DNA of 64,000 bases from an uncultured Clostridia bacterium (GTDB lineage Bacteria; Bacillota; Clostridia; Christensenellales; Borkfalkiaceae). The notes under the pieces were generated by a model. It ran no database searches, was not told where the DNA came from, and worked only from the letters and a program-made list of their open reading frames with translations. Location of the stretch: contig CAKQQY010000002.1 of assembly GCA_934271245.1 (NCBI GenBank), forward strand, positions 62,001 through 126,000, in the 5' to 3' direction. Shown here one piece after another: positions 27,685-36,205 of the stretch (the stretch's first letter is position 1; every line of letters begins with the position of its first letter). A program made the translations under genes and the position numbers.

Positions 27685-28590
27685 TTATCCTTTTACCGCG
27701 CCGAGCATTATGCCCTTAGTAAAGTATTTGGATAAAATCGGGTATAAAACCATAATGGGAAGCGAAGAAATTATAATCGCCGCAAACGATAACGTCTGCG
27801 AGTTAATCGCCAGAACGTCGCTGCCCCTGTCGGACGGAACGTCGCCGTCTTTTATCAATCTCATAAGATAGAACTGTAAAAGCCACATGCTTTCTTCTCT
27901 GTTCGTGTAAAGCATAGTCTGCATGTAACTGTTCCATTTGCCCACCGCAATCCAGAGCGCGACGGTAACCAAAGCGGGTTTTGCCAGCGGAAGATAAATG
28001 CTTATCCATATTTTAAGTTCGCTCGCCCCGTCGAGTATCGCCGATTCGTATAAACTATCGTCTATTCCCCTGAAAAAACTCGAAAGTATTATCATATTGA
28101 AAACCGAATACGCCGACGGTATTATATAAACGAGATAGTTGTTGAAAAGCCCCAGCATTCTTATGGTAATGTAAAGAGGAATCATTCCCCCGCTTATAAA
28201 CATAGGTATAATGTTGAAAGTCCAGAAAAACTTTTTGCAGACTAACCTTTTGCTCGCGAGAGCGTAAGCGATTCCGCTCGTAACGGTAAGACCTAAAACG
28301 GTGCCGCCGATAGTCGAAACGACGGTGTTAAGCAGCGACCGATACAATCTTCCGTCGATTAAAACGACGTGATAACTCGCAAGAGAAAATTGTCTGGGTA
28401 TTAAAAATACGGGACCGTTCCGCGTAATATCGAGCGCGTAACTTAAACTGCCCGCTAAAGTATAAACGAAAGGATACAGCGCGATAAGCGAAAATGTTAT
28501 CATCACGATATAAATAATCACGTCCCACACGCCGAACTTATACATAAGTCCGCCATTTTTCTTTTTGTTCATCTTAATCGTGTTTTCCAT
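27685..28590 (-). CDS. Carbohydrate ABC transporter permease (LplC/MalG-type)
   Basis: About 301 residues. The longest frame reaches 28977 but overlaps the other permease; the ATG at 28590 overlaps the upstream stop (TAATG) and follows GGGGGATA, giving MENTIKMNKKKNGG. Six membrane segments are visible. The EAA loop, needed to contact the ATPase, reads YESAILDGASELKIWISIYLPLAKPALV. It ends with GIMLGAVKG, common to this permease class. It forms the channel with the upstream permease. Confidence 0.92.
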   Translation of the reverse strand: MENTIKMNKKKNGGLMYKFGVWDVIIYIVMITFSLIALYPFVYTLAGSLSYALDITRNGPVFLIPRQFSLASYHVVLIDGRLYRSLLNTVVSTIGGTVLGLTVTSGIAYALASKRLVCKKFFWTFNIIPMFISGGMIPLYITIRMLGLFNNYLVYIIPSAYSVFNMIILSSFFRGIDDSLYESAILDGASELKIWISIYLPLAKPALVTVALWIAVGKWNSYMQTMLYTNREESMWLLQFYLMRLIKDGDVPSDRGSDVLAINSQTLSFAAIIISSLPIMVLYPILSKYFTKGIMLGAVKG

Positions 28591-29561
28591 TAGTATAATA
28601 TCCCCCTTCCCGTTGCTTTTTTGGCGATAGTATTCGTCGAGAACACGAGTACCAGAGAGATTATCCCTTCGAATAAAGAAAGCGCCGTCGCCGTAGAATA
28701 TTTTCTTAAACTGCCGAAACCCAGATCGTACATATACGTCGCGAGAACTCTCGTCGTTTCGAGATTTGCGTTGTTCTGGAAAACGTAAAACTGTTCGAAA
28801 GAGTTTGTTAAAATATTCGCGATGTTCAGCAGCAGATAAACTAAAATCGTAGGGACTATCCCCGGCAAAGTAATGTGCAGCATTTGTTTGAAACGGTTTG
28901 CGCCGTCTATCGCCGACGCTTCGTATAAACTCTGGTCGATACCGGAAATCGCCGCGACGTAAATAATCGACCCCCAACCCACGCCTTTAATTATGCTTGC
29001 GATGATTATTTTGGGATAAAAATACTGCGGCAGATATAAGTCCACGGGGTTTTCCGCGGAAGATAACCCTAAAAGTTCCAGAATAGGATTTACCACGCCT
29101 ACGCGCATATCCGTCATAAGCAGAATAATGCCGCCGAACACCGTCCAGGAAATAAAGTGCGGAAAGGTCGAAATCGTCTGAACCGCCTTTTTTATGCGCT
29201 TGTTCTGCATTTCGTTAAGAAGCAGCGCAAAAATTATCGGCATCGGAAAATTGAACAATAACAGCAATAAGTTAATGGAAATCGTGTTACCGAAGGTCGT
29301 CCAGAATATTTCGTCCCGAAACAGATTCGTAAAGTTACTCAAAGTCCAGGGAGCGGACAACATATCTTTTACCACGTTGAACGAGCCGTCGCCGTCTTTA
29401 AACGCGAAAAGAATTCCCGCCATGGGGATATAATTGAATAATCCTAAAAACACGACCGAAAGCATGGCAAGTCCAACTAACTGCCACGCGTTTGCCGTCA
29501 TTTTTCTTTTAGGTTTTTTATCGGTCACAAGTTTTTCCGACGACGTTTTTTCGTTCGTCAT
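28590..29561 (-). CDS. Carbohydrate ABC transporter permease (LplB/UgpA-type)
   Basis: About 323 residues. The frame is open to 29636, but AAGGGGG lies 8 nt before the ATG at 29561, and the longer version would begin close to the transcription start, so I start at MTNEKTSSEKLV. It has a charged N-terminus, six membrane segments and the EAA loop YEASAIDGANRFKQMLHITL. The end ATGRGILY matches the LplB class. First gene of the 12-kb operon, directly behind the promoter at 29602-29630. Confidence 0.92.
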   Translation of the reverse strand: MTNEKTSSEKLVTDKKPKRKMTANAWQLVGLAMLSVVFLGLFNYIPMAGILFAFKDGDGSFNVVKDMLSAPWTLSNFTNLFRDEIFWTTFGNTISINLLLLLFNFPMPIIFALLLNEMQNKRIKKAVQTISTFPHFISWTVFGGIILLMTDMRVGVVNPILELLGLSSAENPVDLYLPQYFYPKIIIASIIKGVGWGSIIYVAAISGIDQSLYEASAIDGANRFKQMLHITLPGIVPTILVYLLLNIANILTNSFEQFYVFQNNANLETTRVLATYMYDLGFGSLRKYSTATALSLFEGIISLVLVFSTNTIAKKATGRGILY

Positions 29562-29601
29562 TACATACGCCCCCTTATTATTAAAAGTTTGTTGTGATTT
29601 C

Positions 29602-29630
29602 ATTATAACAGTATGTAAACCCGCATACAA
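29602..29630 (-). promoter_or_regulatory. Promoter and operator-like dyad of the glycan-use operon
   Basis: On the minus strand, TTGTAT (29630-29625) and TATAAT (29607-29602) are 17 nt apart. An interrupted dyad, GTATG-N8-CATAC (29611-29628), fills the spacer and overlaps the -35 box, a fitting place for a regulator. The AraC gene is transcribed divergently from a promoter 23 bp away, so both may be controlled from here. Confidence 0.8.
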
Positions 29631-29652
29631 TATCAAAAACTGTCAGGAATAT

Positions 29653-29681
29653 TTGATTTTTTGTTTTTTTCGTGGTATAAT
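29653..29681 (+). promoter_or_regulatory. Promoter of the AraC-type regulator gene
   Basis: TTGATT (29653-29658), 17 nt, TATAAT (29676-29681) on the plus strand. The leader to the preferred start at 29805 is about 115 nt. Confidence 0.75.
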
Positions 29682-29804
29682 CAAAAAACCGAAAACGTAA
29701 ACACTTTTAACGATTTGGCTGTTTTTAATTAAATTTATCCGTTTTAACCCGTAAAATCGTTGTTTTAAGCGTAATAATCTTTTATGGGGTATTTGGAGAA
29801 CGAT

Positions 29805-30632
29805 ATGTTAAAAATCAATTATATGATTCTGAATAATATGAAAAAAAACGAAGAAATCGCCACTCATATTCACGACGGATACGAACTTACCTACTATTTT
29901 TCGGGTAAAGGTTACTGCATCGTGGACGACAACGTGACGGAAGACGTAGGCTCAGACACATACCGACGCGACGTGTCGTTATATTTATCGAAAAACAGAA
30001 AACAAAACAAAAACACCAGATACAAGTTTTCCGCGTGTTCGTGTCTTATTATTCCCCCGTACGTCGCGCATTATAAAATGCACACGGAAAAATCCACTTT
30101 TATTTCGCTCGTGTTCAGCGCGGATAAAACGGATAACGTACCCGAACAGATACTGCATTCGGTAATGTCGGCAAACGGGCAGGCGTTTTTTTCGATAATC
30201 GCCGACGAAATAAAAAACAGAAAAAAAGGATACGTTACGGTAATAGAAAATCTGCTTGCCTGCTTATTTTTAGAAATCGAAAGAAACGTTTTGCAAAACA
30301 TAAATTTAAGCGATTTTATATCCCAGACGGTAAAATATTTAGACGATTATTTTTTAAGCGAAATCGATTTTGCCGATTATTCCGCCGCCAACGGGTATTC
30401 GATAGACTATTTTCGGCATAAATTCAAAGAATTTACGAAAATGTCGCCCAAAGCGTATCTTATAAATAAGCGTATGGAATACGCGGCGTTGCAACTCGTC
30501 AATACCGACGTATCGGTATCGGCTCTCGCGGCGACTTGCCGGTTCAGCGATTACACGACCTTTTCCGTCTGCTTTAAAAACAAATACGGCGTTTCCCCCT
30601 TGAATTATCGGAAGAAACACCGCGTAAATTAA
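29805..30632 (+). CDS. AraC-family transcriptional regulator
   Basis: About 275 residues. The frame opens at 29784, but GGAG with a 5-nt spacer precedes the ATG at 29805 (MLKINYMILNNMKK), which I prefer. The N-terminal half has a cupin-like sugar-sensing part (ATHIHDGYELTYYFSGKGYC). The C-terminal ~100 residues hold two helix-turn-helix units: IDFADYSAANGYSIDYFRHK and VSVSALAATCRFSDYTTFSV, ending in YGVSPLNYRKKH, typical of AraC/XylS activators. Divergent from the ABC/sialidase-like operon, it is the likely local activator. It ends 6 nt from the convergent SGNH gene. Confidence 0.93.
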   Translation: MLKINYMILNNMKKNEEIATHIHDGYELTYYFSGKGYCIVDDNVTEDVGSDTYRRDVSLYLSKNRKQNKNTRYKFSACSCLIIPPYVAHYKMHTEKSTFISLVFSADKTDNVPEQILHSVMSANGQAFFSIIADEIKNRKKGYVTVIENLLACLFLEIERNVLQNINLSDFISQTVKYLDDYFLSEIDFADYSAANGYSIDYFRHKFKEFTKMSPKAYLINKRMEYAALQLVNTDVSVSALAATCRFSDYTTFSVCFKNKYGVSPLNYRKKHRVN

Positions 30633-30638
30633 GTTTTT

Positions 30639-31613
30639 TTAATTTTCCGAAACTTTATCGTAACTCAAAATATAATTTGAAAGTCTTAAATGCCCTTTCG
30701 CGTTTATATGAAGCGAATCGGTAGTATAACCGTTCCCGGCGGCAATCTCTTCGGCGGTAAACAGGTTGTATAAATCGATAACTCTCGCGTCGTTGAGTTC
30801 GCCCATACGAATTACCGCGTCCGCGTATTCGGAAAGGCTTACGCCTATATCGTTTACAAGGCTTCTGTCCGCGCGGATTAACGGCGTAAGCAACAAAATT
30901 TTTAACTTAGGACTCTCTTCGCGAAGTTTTCTGACGGCGAAGTTTATCGCCCCTTTAAACGTTTTAACGTCGTTTAACTGTTGCGGATTATCAGTATCTT
31001 TTCCGATATTTACCCTGCGGCCGAAATCGTTCGTGCCGAAAAACAACACGGCGTAATCGGCGTTTTTATTGTATTCCGAATGATTTACTATTAAATTACA
31101 ACAACTTTCGCGGTTATACCCTAACGCCGTCCAATGAGTGTAAAGCGCTCCGCCGACGGAAAACCTTTCGGAATCTATTCCTAATTTTTCGGTTAAATTG
31201 TCTATATAATCGGTTCCGCTCGTTACCCCTACCTTTGCCGAAATACTGTCGCCGTAAAACACTACCTTTTTACCGTAAAAGTATCCGCGATTGATTTTGT
31301 ATTCCGTAACGGCGTTTTCGACTACGCTTATCGTATAAACGTAATTCTTATCTTCGGTGGAAGCGGTAACCTTGCTTATTCCCGTCTTTTCGGCAGTCAG
31401 AATCCCGTCCGAGAAAGATAAAACGCTTTCGTTTCCGCTTTCTACGTTTTCCGTAACGATATCCGATTCCTTTAAATATTCCCGAATATTAAAGGTATCG
31501 CCCACTCCTAAAACAAAACTCTCTTTTTCCACCGTTTCTTTTGAATCTCCGCCGCACCCGACGACAAACATAACGGATAAAATAATTGCTGTAACAACCG
31601 AAATTTTTTTCAT
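30639..31613 (-). CDS. SGNH/GDSL hydrolase lipoprotein with Ig-like domain
   Basis: 324 residues. A lipoprotein signal (SVVTAIILSVMFVVGC, Cys at residue 20) precedes an Ig/BIG2-like domain (about 30-105: LSFSDGILTAEKTGISKVTA). The catalytic domain has VVFYGDSISAK (nucleophile Ser), VLFFGTNDFG (block III) and DSLHINAKGHL (Asp/His). Such enzymes are carbohydrate esterases or lipases; beside a glycan-use operon, deacetylation of surface-captured glycan is plausible. A GGAG site precedes the start, and a TACAAT -10 box lies at 31649-31644 inside a duplicated segment. Confidence 0.88.
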   Translation of the reverse strand: MKKISVVTAIILSVMFVVGCGGDSKETVEKESFVLGVGDTFNIREYLKESDIVTENVESGNESVLSFSDGILTAEKTGISKVTASTEDKNYVYTISVVENAVTEYKINRGYFYGKKVVFYGDSISAKVGVTSGTDYIDNLTEKLGIDSERFSVGGALYTHWTALGYNRESCCNLIVNHSEYNKNADYAVLFFGTNDFGRRVNIGKDTDNPQQLNDVKTFKGAINFAVRKLREESPKLKILLLTPLIRADRSLVNDIGVSLSEYADAVIRMGELNDARVIDLYNLFTAEEIAAGNGYTTDSLHINAKGHLRLSNYILSYDKVSEN

Positions 31614-31630
31614 TTTCAGTATTCTCCGAC

Positions 31631-31727
31631 TTATTTTTTATAGATTGTATCACAAATAAACTATATATAGAATAACTAAAACTGCCCGAAATATTCGTTT
31701 TATTGCTTTTTTAAACGCCGAAAACCG
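31631..31727. repeat. 97-bp direct repeat, copy 1
   Basis: Nearly identical to 32602-32697, with only a few substitutions and one length difference. It spans the last codons of the 31711-32433 gene (VFGV and stop) and the promoter region of the SGNH lipoprotein gene, including CTATATATAG and the minus-strand TACAAT at 31649-31644. The -35 (TTCTAT) is weak. Confidence 0.9.
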
Positions 31728-32433
31728 TTTCTATAAGTTTAATCGCTATATAGTAATGAAATTCTCTTATCGGGTGATTAAGCAAATTCGATAATAGTCC
31801 TGTAACCTTTACGCCCGCGGAGTTCATCTTTTCCCATACCGAATAGGTATCGCATACTTTTACGCCTTTTTCAAAGCAAATTTCCTTGGCTTTGTCGTAA
31901 TATTCTTTAAGAACGCCGTCGTTTTGCAACTTCGCGCAAAGTTCCGCCTGAATTTTATATTGCTCGTCTTTTATAGACGGGTCTATTTCTGTACACATAT
32001 AGTTTTGCGTAAGGAAAATAGTTTCCGTTCCGCTTTCGGCGAGTTTGTCAAAAATTTTACTCAACGAATCGGCGTATTTGATTAAACCGCCGCTCCCCCG
32101 CAGACTATCGTTAAGACCGAAAGAAACCACGACCAAATCGGGATTATACGAAATAACGTCGCGCTTTAACCGATTAAGTCCGCCCGCCGCGCTATCCCCC
32201 GATACGCCGCTGTTTATTACGTTTATCTGAACGTTCGGGTATAAAACGTTAATAATCTCTCTTACTCTCGTGCTGTACGCGTTTTTATAGTCGAACACGG
32301 GAACGATTTTATCCCCTTTAACGTAGCACTCGAAACAGCCTTGAGTTACGCTGTCGCCGATAAAAGCAATCGTTATCGGCTTTGCCGATTTAAGGTCGTT
32401 TTGTTTTTCGTTAAAAAGTTCCGTGATTTTCAC
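31711..32433 (-). CDS. Cytoplasmic SGNH/GDSL hydrolase
   Basis: 240 residues, no signal peptide. TIAFIGDSVTQGCF has the nucleophile Ser, INSGVSGDSAAGGL the block II Gly, VVVSFGLNDSL the block III Asn, and LLNHPIREFHYY the catalytic-His region. It is probably an esterase or deacetylase acting on small acylated sugars after import. Same strand as the SGNH lipoprotein gene, which lies 97 nt downstream behind its own promoter copy. Confidence 0.87.
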   Translation of the reverse strand: MKITELFNEKQNDLKSAKPITIAFIGDSVTQGCFECYVKGDKIVPVFDYKNAYSTRVREIINVLYPNVQINVINSGVSGDSAAGGLNRLKRDVISYNPDLVVVSFGLNDSLRGSGGLIKYADSLSKIFDKLAESGTETIFLTQNYMCTEIDPSIKDEQYKIQAELCAKLQNDGVLKEYYDKAKEICFEKGVKVCDTYSVWEKMNSAGVKVTGLLSNLLNHPIREFHYYIAIKLIETVFGV

Positions 32434-32601
32434 ACTTGTTCTCCTTATATTTTTTAATTATAAAGTTACGATAAAAATTAAAAAGCAAAATCCGCAATGA
32501 ACGTCGCCGCATTTTTGCAAACCGAAACCGCCGCTTAAAAAACCGACGAACGAAACCGCTTGTAATAAAACTCTCGTTTATCCGCGGTATCGCGCCGAAG
32601 A

Positions 32602-32697
32602 TTATTTTTTATAGATTGTACCACAATAAAACTATATATGGAATAACTAAAACTGCCCGAAATATTTGTTTTTCTGCTTTTTAAACGCCGAAAACCG
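32602..32697. repeat. 97-bp direct repeat, copy 2
   Basis: Second copy of 31631-31727, 971 bp away. It again joins a gene tail (VFGV and stop) to the TACAAT promoter region, here about 180 nt upstream of the 31711-32433 gene, which it probably drives. Confidence 0.9.
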
Positions 32698-32828
32698 CCT
32701 TGCCGCCAGTTAAAAGTCTTTACCCCCCTGCGTTTTGCGATTAACCCGAATCCGATACCGTTTCCGTTACGATAAAAATTCCGTCGTCTGCAAAAAAATC
32801 GCCCGTTTTCCGCCGCGGTTAAAAAATA

Positions 32829-32852
32829 AAAACCGCGTAAAAACGCGGTTTT
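32829..32852 (-). terminator. Rho-independent terminator after the S26-like gene
   Basis: AAAACCGCG and CGCGGTTTT form a 9-bp stem around a 6-nt loop; the minus strand continues TATTTTTT. It lies 26 nt beyond the S26-like gene stop and ends the run of genes from 39582 downward. Confidence 0.88.
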
Positions 32853-32878
32853 AACTTGCGATATAACTAATTGAATTT

Positions 32879-33340
32879 TTATTTTTTCCCGGTTAAAATT
32901 TCGAAAAGTCGTTTGAATTTATGTTTTATCGAAATATTGCGGTAAATACGCTTGATTTTTCTTTTTCTCGTCTTTTCGTTTTTGTACCATTTTTTAATCT
33001 TTTTTATATAAGCGGGGTCGTTGCAATCGACGTATTTTTTGCCTTTATAATAGCCCGTCATCACGCCGAAAACGTCGTCTTCGTTCACCTTTTCGTATTC
33101 TGGTCGATTATCTCCGCAAATGATATAATACCCGTCTTTAACCGCCAGAACTCTGTGAAGAACGTATTTATCCCCCACGGTGTAAAGCGCCACGTCAAGC
33201 GGTTTTAATCTTTCCGTTTTTTTAACGGCGATGACCGAATACTTATGGTTTTTTATGAACGGCAGCATACTGTTCCCCGTCGGAACGAAAGTTATCACGC
33301 CGTTTTTTTCTATTTCCGTTTTGTAGTTTAACGTTTCCAT
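32879..33340 (-). CDS. S24/S26-type serine peptidase-like protein without membrane anchor
   Basis: 153 residues. VPTGNSMLPFIKNHKYSV contains the signal-peptidase-type nucleophile Ser. YVLHRVLAVKDGYYIICGDN gives the His and GDN block of the S26B (SipW/archaeal) type, which uses His instead of Lys. There is no hydrophobic segment; the C-terminal 45 residues are extremely basic (KNEKTRKRKIKRIYRN) and may bind membrane or nucleic acid. Similar soluble S24/S26 proteins occur in Clostridia. Its substrate is unknown and no target is obvious nearby. Confidence 0.75.
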   Translation of the reverse strand: METLNYKTEIEKNGVITFVPTGNSMLPFIKNHKYSVIAVKKTERLKPLDVALYTVGDKYVLHRVLAVKDGYYIICGDNRPEYEKVNEDDVFGVMTGYYKGKKYVDCNDPAYIKKIKKWYKNEKTRKRKIKRIYRNISIKHKFKRLFEILTGKK

Positions 33341-33413
33341 AACGATACCGAGATAAACCGAATAATTCGGCTTAAAGTTTTTTTGCGGAATATTTATATC
33401 CCGTCAGACCGGG

Positions 33414-34907
33414 TTAATCCGTTCTGCCGTATTTAACGGTAAGCACCGCAAGTTTTTTCGCCGCGGAACGCGGATAGTTACCGTTAAATCTTACCGCCCA
33501 GTTAGACGGTTTAACCGTGCCGGGTTCGTTTATTCTGTATTCGCCGCCGCAGAACAAAATATCCTGCATGGGAATAATAAATAATTTCGCCTTGCACTTG
33601 AACCCTAACTCTATAATCGCCGAGATAAGCGAATTTCCGTCGGTAATTTTTTTCTTTATGCCGAGAAGAGCAAGGCTGTTTTCCACGCCCGAATAAAGAT
33701 TGTTTTTATCCCAGTCGCTCATTTTGTCGATAAGACCTTTAAGAGTGTCGTTATCGTGAGTACCCGTGTAACAAACGTAGTTTTCTTCAATGTTCTCGGG
33801 AAGATAAAGGTTGTCCTTTTCGCCGTTAAACGCGAAAGACAAAATTTTCATTCCAGGTAACCCCGTCTTTTTAAGAAGTTCTCTCACTCCGTCGTCGATG
33901 ATACCGAGATCTTCGGCGATAATTCTTCTTACGTCGGCTTTTTCTTTTATCGCGGCGAAAAGTCCGTCGCTGTCCACTTTAACCCATTCGCCGACGGTAG
34001 CGTCTTTCGCGCCGAAAGGAACTTCGTAAAATCTGTCGAGTCCCCTGAAATGGTCTATACGGACGTAATCGTAAATATCGAGCGCCTTTTTAACTCTGTC
34101 CGCCCACCAGGCGTAGCCGTCTTTTTTCTGGTAATCGTAATCGAAAACGGGATTACCCCACAACTGTCCGGTAGCGGAAAAATAGTCGGGCGGAACGCCG
34201 GCGACCTTTTCGGGATACAAGTCGGCGTTCAACTTAAAAAGGGACGGATTCGTCCAGACGTCCACGCTGTCCCACGCGACGTAAAGGGGCATATCTCCGA
34301 GAATTTCCACGCCCTTGCCGTTGGCGTATTTTTTAAGGTCCGTCCACTGATTTTTCGCTAAAAACTGAACGAACTGCCAGAAAATTATTTCTTCTTTATG
34401 AGAATTTTCAAACAGTTTAAGAGCGTTTTCGTCGCGGTATTTGTACTTGTTTTCCCATTCGTAGAAAGGTTTGTAACCGCTTTCTTCTCTTATCGCCATA
34501 AAAAGGGCGTAATCGCGGAACTCTTTTTTACGCAAAAAACTTTTAAATTTTTTATCGTTTTTATCGAACCGCGAAAAAGCCTTGTTAAGCAAATGATAAC
34601 GGACTTCGTAAAGTTTACCGTAATCGACGTATTCTCCTTTCGCTTCGGCGAACTTTAATTCGGAAGAAGTTAAAAGTCCGTCTTTTTTTAACAGTTCAAC
34701 GCTGATAAAGTACGGGTTAAAGGAATACGAGCAAACGGAAGAGTACGGCGAATTGCCGTACCCCGTCTGTACAAGCGGCAGAATCTGCCATATTTTTTGT
34801 TTACTTTCGGACAAAAAGTCCGCAAATTTATATCCGCCGTTAAAATCGCCTGTTCCGTACTTGCCGGAAAGGGAAAATATCGGCATAAGCACGCCGGATC
34901 TTCTCAT
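33414..34907 (-). CDS. malQ: 4-alpha-glucanotransferase (GH77)
   Basis: 497 residues. It begins MRRSGVLMPIFSLSGKYGTGDF, the usual bacterial amylomaltase start. Catalytic blocks are DYVRIDHFRGLDRF (nucleophile Asp), IIAEDLG (acid/base Glu) and CYTGTHDNDTLKG. It transfers alpha-1,4-glucan segments in maltodextrin and glycogen metabolism in the cytoplasm. Length is standard. Its ATG overlaps the purA stop (TAATG), so the two are translationally coupled. Confidence 0.97.
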   Translation of the reverse strand: MRRSGVLMPIFSLSGKYGTGDFNGGYKFADFLSESKQKIWQILPLVQTGYGNSPYSSVCSYSFNPYFISVELLKKDGLLTSSELKFAEAKGEYVDYGKLYEVRYHLLNKAFSRFDKNDKKFKSFLRKKEFRDYALFMAIREESGYKPFYEWENKYKYRDENALKLFENSHKEEIIFWQFVQFLAKNQWTDLKKYANGKGVEILGDMPLYVAWDSVDVWTNPSLFKLNADLYPEKVAGVPPDYFSATGQLWGNPVFDYDYQKKDGYAWWADRVKKALDIYDYVRIDHFRGLDRFYEVPFGAKDATVGEWVKVDSDGLFAAIKEKADVRRIIAEDLGIIDDGVRELLKKTGLPGMKILSFAFNGEKDNLYLPENIEENYVCYTGTHDNDTLKGLIDKMSDWDKNNLYSGVENSLALLGIKKKITDGNSLISAIIELGFKCKAKLFIIPMQDILFCGGEYRINEPGTVKPSNWAVRFNGNYPRSAAKKLAVLTVKYGRTD

Positions 34908-36178
34908 TAAAGTACTATATAAGCCTCTCTTTCCGCGCCTACGGAAACGTATTTAATCTTCGCGCCCAGAAGGTTTTCTAAAGTTTCGATATAATTTAAC
35001 GCTTCGACGGGCAAATCTTCTTTCTTTCTGCAACCGCCGATGTCCGTATTCCACCCCTTAACCTTTTTCAATACGGGTTTGCAAAGGGGAAGTTTCTGCG
35101 AGAACGGGAAGTCCGTGATTTCTTCGCCGTCCAAAGAATACGCCACGCAGATTTCGAGTTCGGAGAAACCGCTTAAAACGTCGAGTTTGGTAAGAGCGAT
35201 TTCGTCCGCGCCCTGCATTCTGATACCGTATTTGCTGGCAACCACGTCGAACGGACCTACTCTTCTGGGTCTGCCCGTCGCCGCGCCGTATTCGCCGCCG
35301 GCTTCTCTTAACGCGTCGGCTTTTTCGCCGAAATATTCCGCGGTGAAAGGACCTTCGCCCACGCAGGTGGAATACGCTTTCATAATGCCGATGGATTTAT
35401 CTACTTTATAGTTCGGAATACCGCCGCCGATAGGAGCGTAAGCCGCTATCGTGTTGGAAGAAGAAGTATAAGGATAGATACCGAAATCTATATCGCGAAG
35501 AGCGCCGAGTTGCGCTTCGAACATAATTTTTTTGTTTTCTTTCGCCGCTTTTTCGAGATACAAAGAAGTATCGCAAACGAAAGGAAGAAGTTGTTCGCCG
35601 TATTTTTTAAGGTGCGCCATAGTTTCCGAGAGCGTAACGGGAATCGCGCCGTAAACGTTTACGAGCGTAAGATTTTTCCAATCTAAAATATCGGAAAGGC
35701 GGTTTTCGAGTAAATCCATATCGAAGAGTTCGCCCATACGGATTGCTTTTTTCATATACTTATCGCCGTAGATAGGACCTATGCCCCTTCTCGTCGAACC
35801 GTATTTTTTATCCGCAAGACGGTTTTCTTCCAGACAGTCCTGCATAACGTTATAAGGCATACAAATAACCGCCTTATCGCTTATTTTAAGATTTTCGGGA
35901 GAAATTTTAATGCCTTTTTCTTTAAGTCTTGCCATTTCTTCGACGAGATGTTTTATGTCCACGACCATGCCGTTGCCCATAACGTTCACCACGTTTTCGC
36001 GTAAAATGCCGGAAGGTAAAAGGTTAAGAATAAATTTGCCCTTTTCGTTTACGACGGTATGCCCCGCGTTGTTGCCGCCCTGATATCTTACCACTACGTC
36101 GTAATCTTCGGACAGTAAGTCAACCATTCTGCCCTTGCCTTCGTCGCCCCAGTTGATTCCTGAAATTGCTGTAATCAT
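34907..36178 (-). CDS. purA: Adenylosuccinate synthetase
   Basis: 423 residues. The N-terminus ISGINWGDEGKGRMVDLL is the GTP/IMP-binding signature, QGGNNAGHTV follows, and GSTRRGIGPIYGDKYMKKA is the second signature region. GRPRRVGPFD is the C-terminal loop. It joins IMP and aspartate to adenylosuccinate in AMP synthesis. The consensus glycines and the catalytic Asp and His are present. Confidence 0.97.
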   Translation of the reverse strand: MITAISGINWGDEGKGRMVDLLSEDYDVVVRYQGGNNAGHTVVNEKGKFILNLLPSGILRENVVNVMGNGMVVDIKHLVEEMARLKEKGIKISPENLKISDKAVICMPYNVMQDCLEENRLADKKYGSTRRGIGPIYGDKYMKKAIRMGELFDMDLLENRLSDILDWKNLTLVNVYGAIPVTLSETMAHLKKYGEQLLPFVCDTSLYLEKAAKENKKIMFEAQLGALRDIDFGIYPYTSSSNTIAAYAPIGGGIPNYKVDKSIGIMKAYSTCVGEGPFTAEYFGEKADALREAGGEYGAATGRPRRVGPFDVVASKYGIRMQGADEIALTKLDVLSGFSELEICVAYSLDGEEITDFPFSQKLPLCKPVLKKVKGWNTDIGGCRKKEDLPVEALNYIETLENLLGAKIKYVSVGAEREAYIVL

Positions 36179-36205
36179 CGTATCTCCTTTGCGCGTTCGC
36201 GCTTA

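Larger units (their letters stand above)
32434..32878. other. Gene-free region with duplication scar
   Basis: 445 bp between the SGNH gene and the S26-like gene. It holds the second copy of the 97-bp repeat (32602-32697) and a terminator (32829-32852). The 15-mer GTTACGATAAAAATT occurs twice (32465-32479 and 32766-32780). In the repeat, the minus strand reads KAVFGV and stop (stop at 32683-32681), matching the C-terminus TVFGV of the neighbouring SGNH protein: the tail of a lost gene copy. No intact coding frame was seen. Confidence 0.7.

Noticed and set aside
28591..28977. N-terminal extension of the MalG-type permease
   Set aside because: The extra 129 residues overlap the other permease in another frame; the coupled TAATG start at 28590 has a ribosome site.
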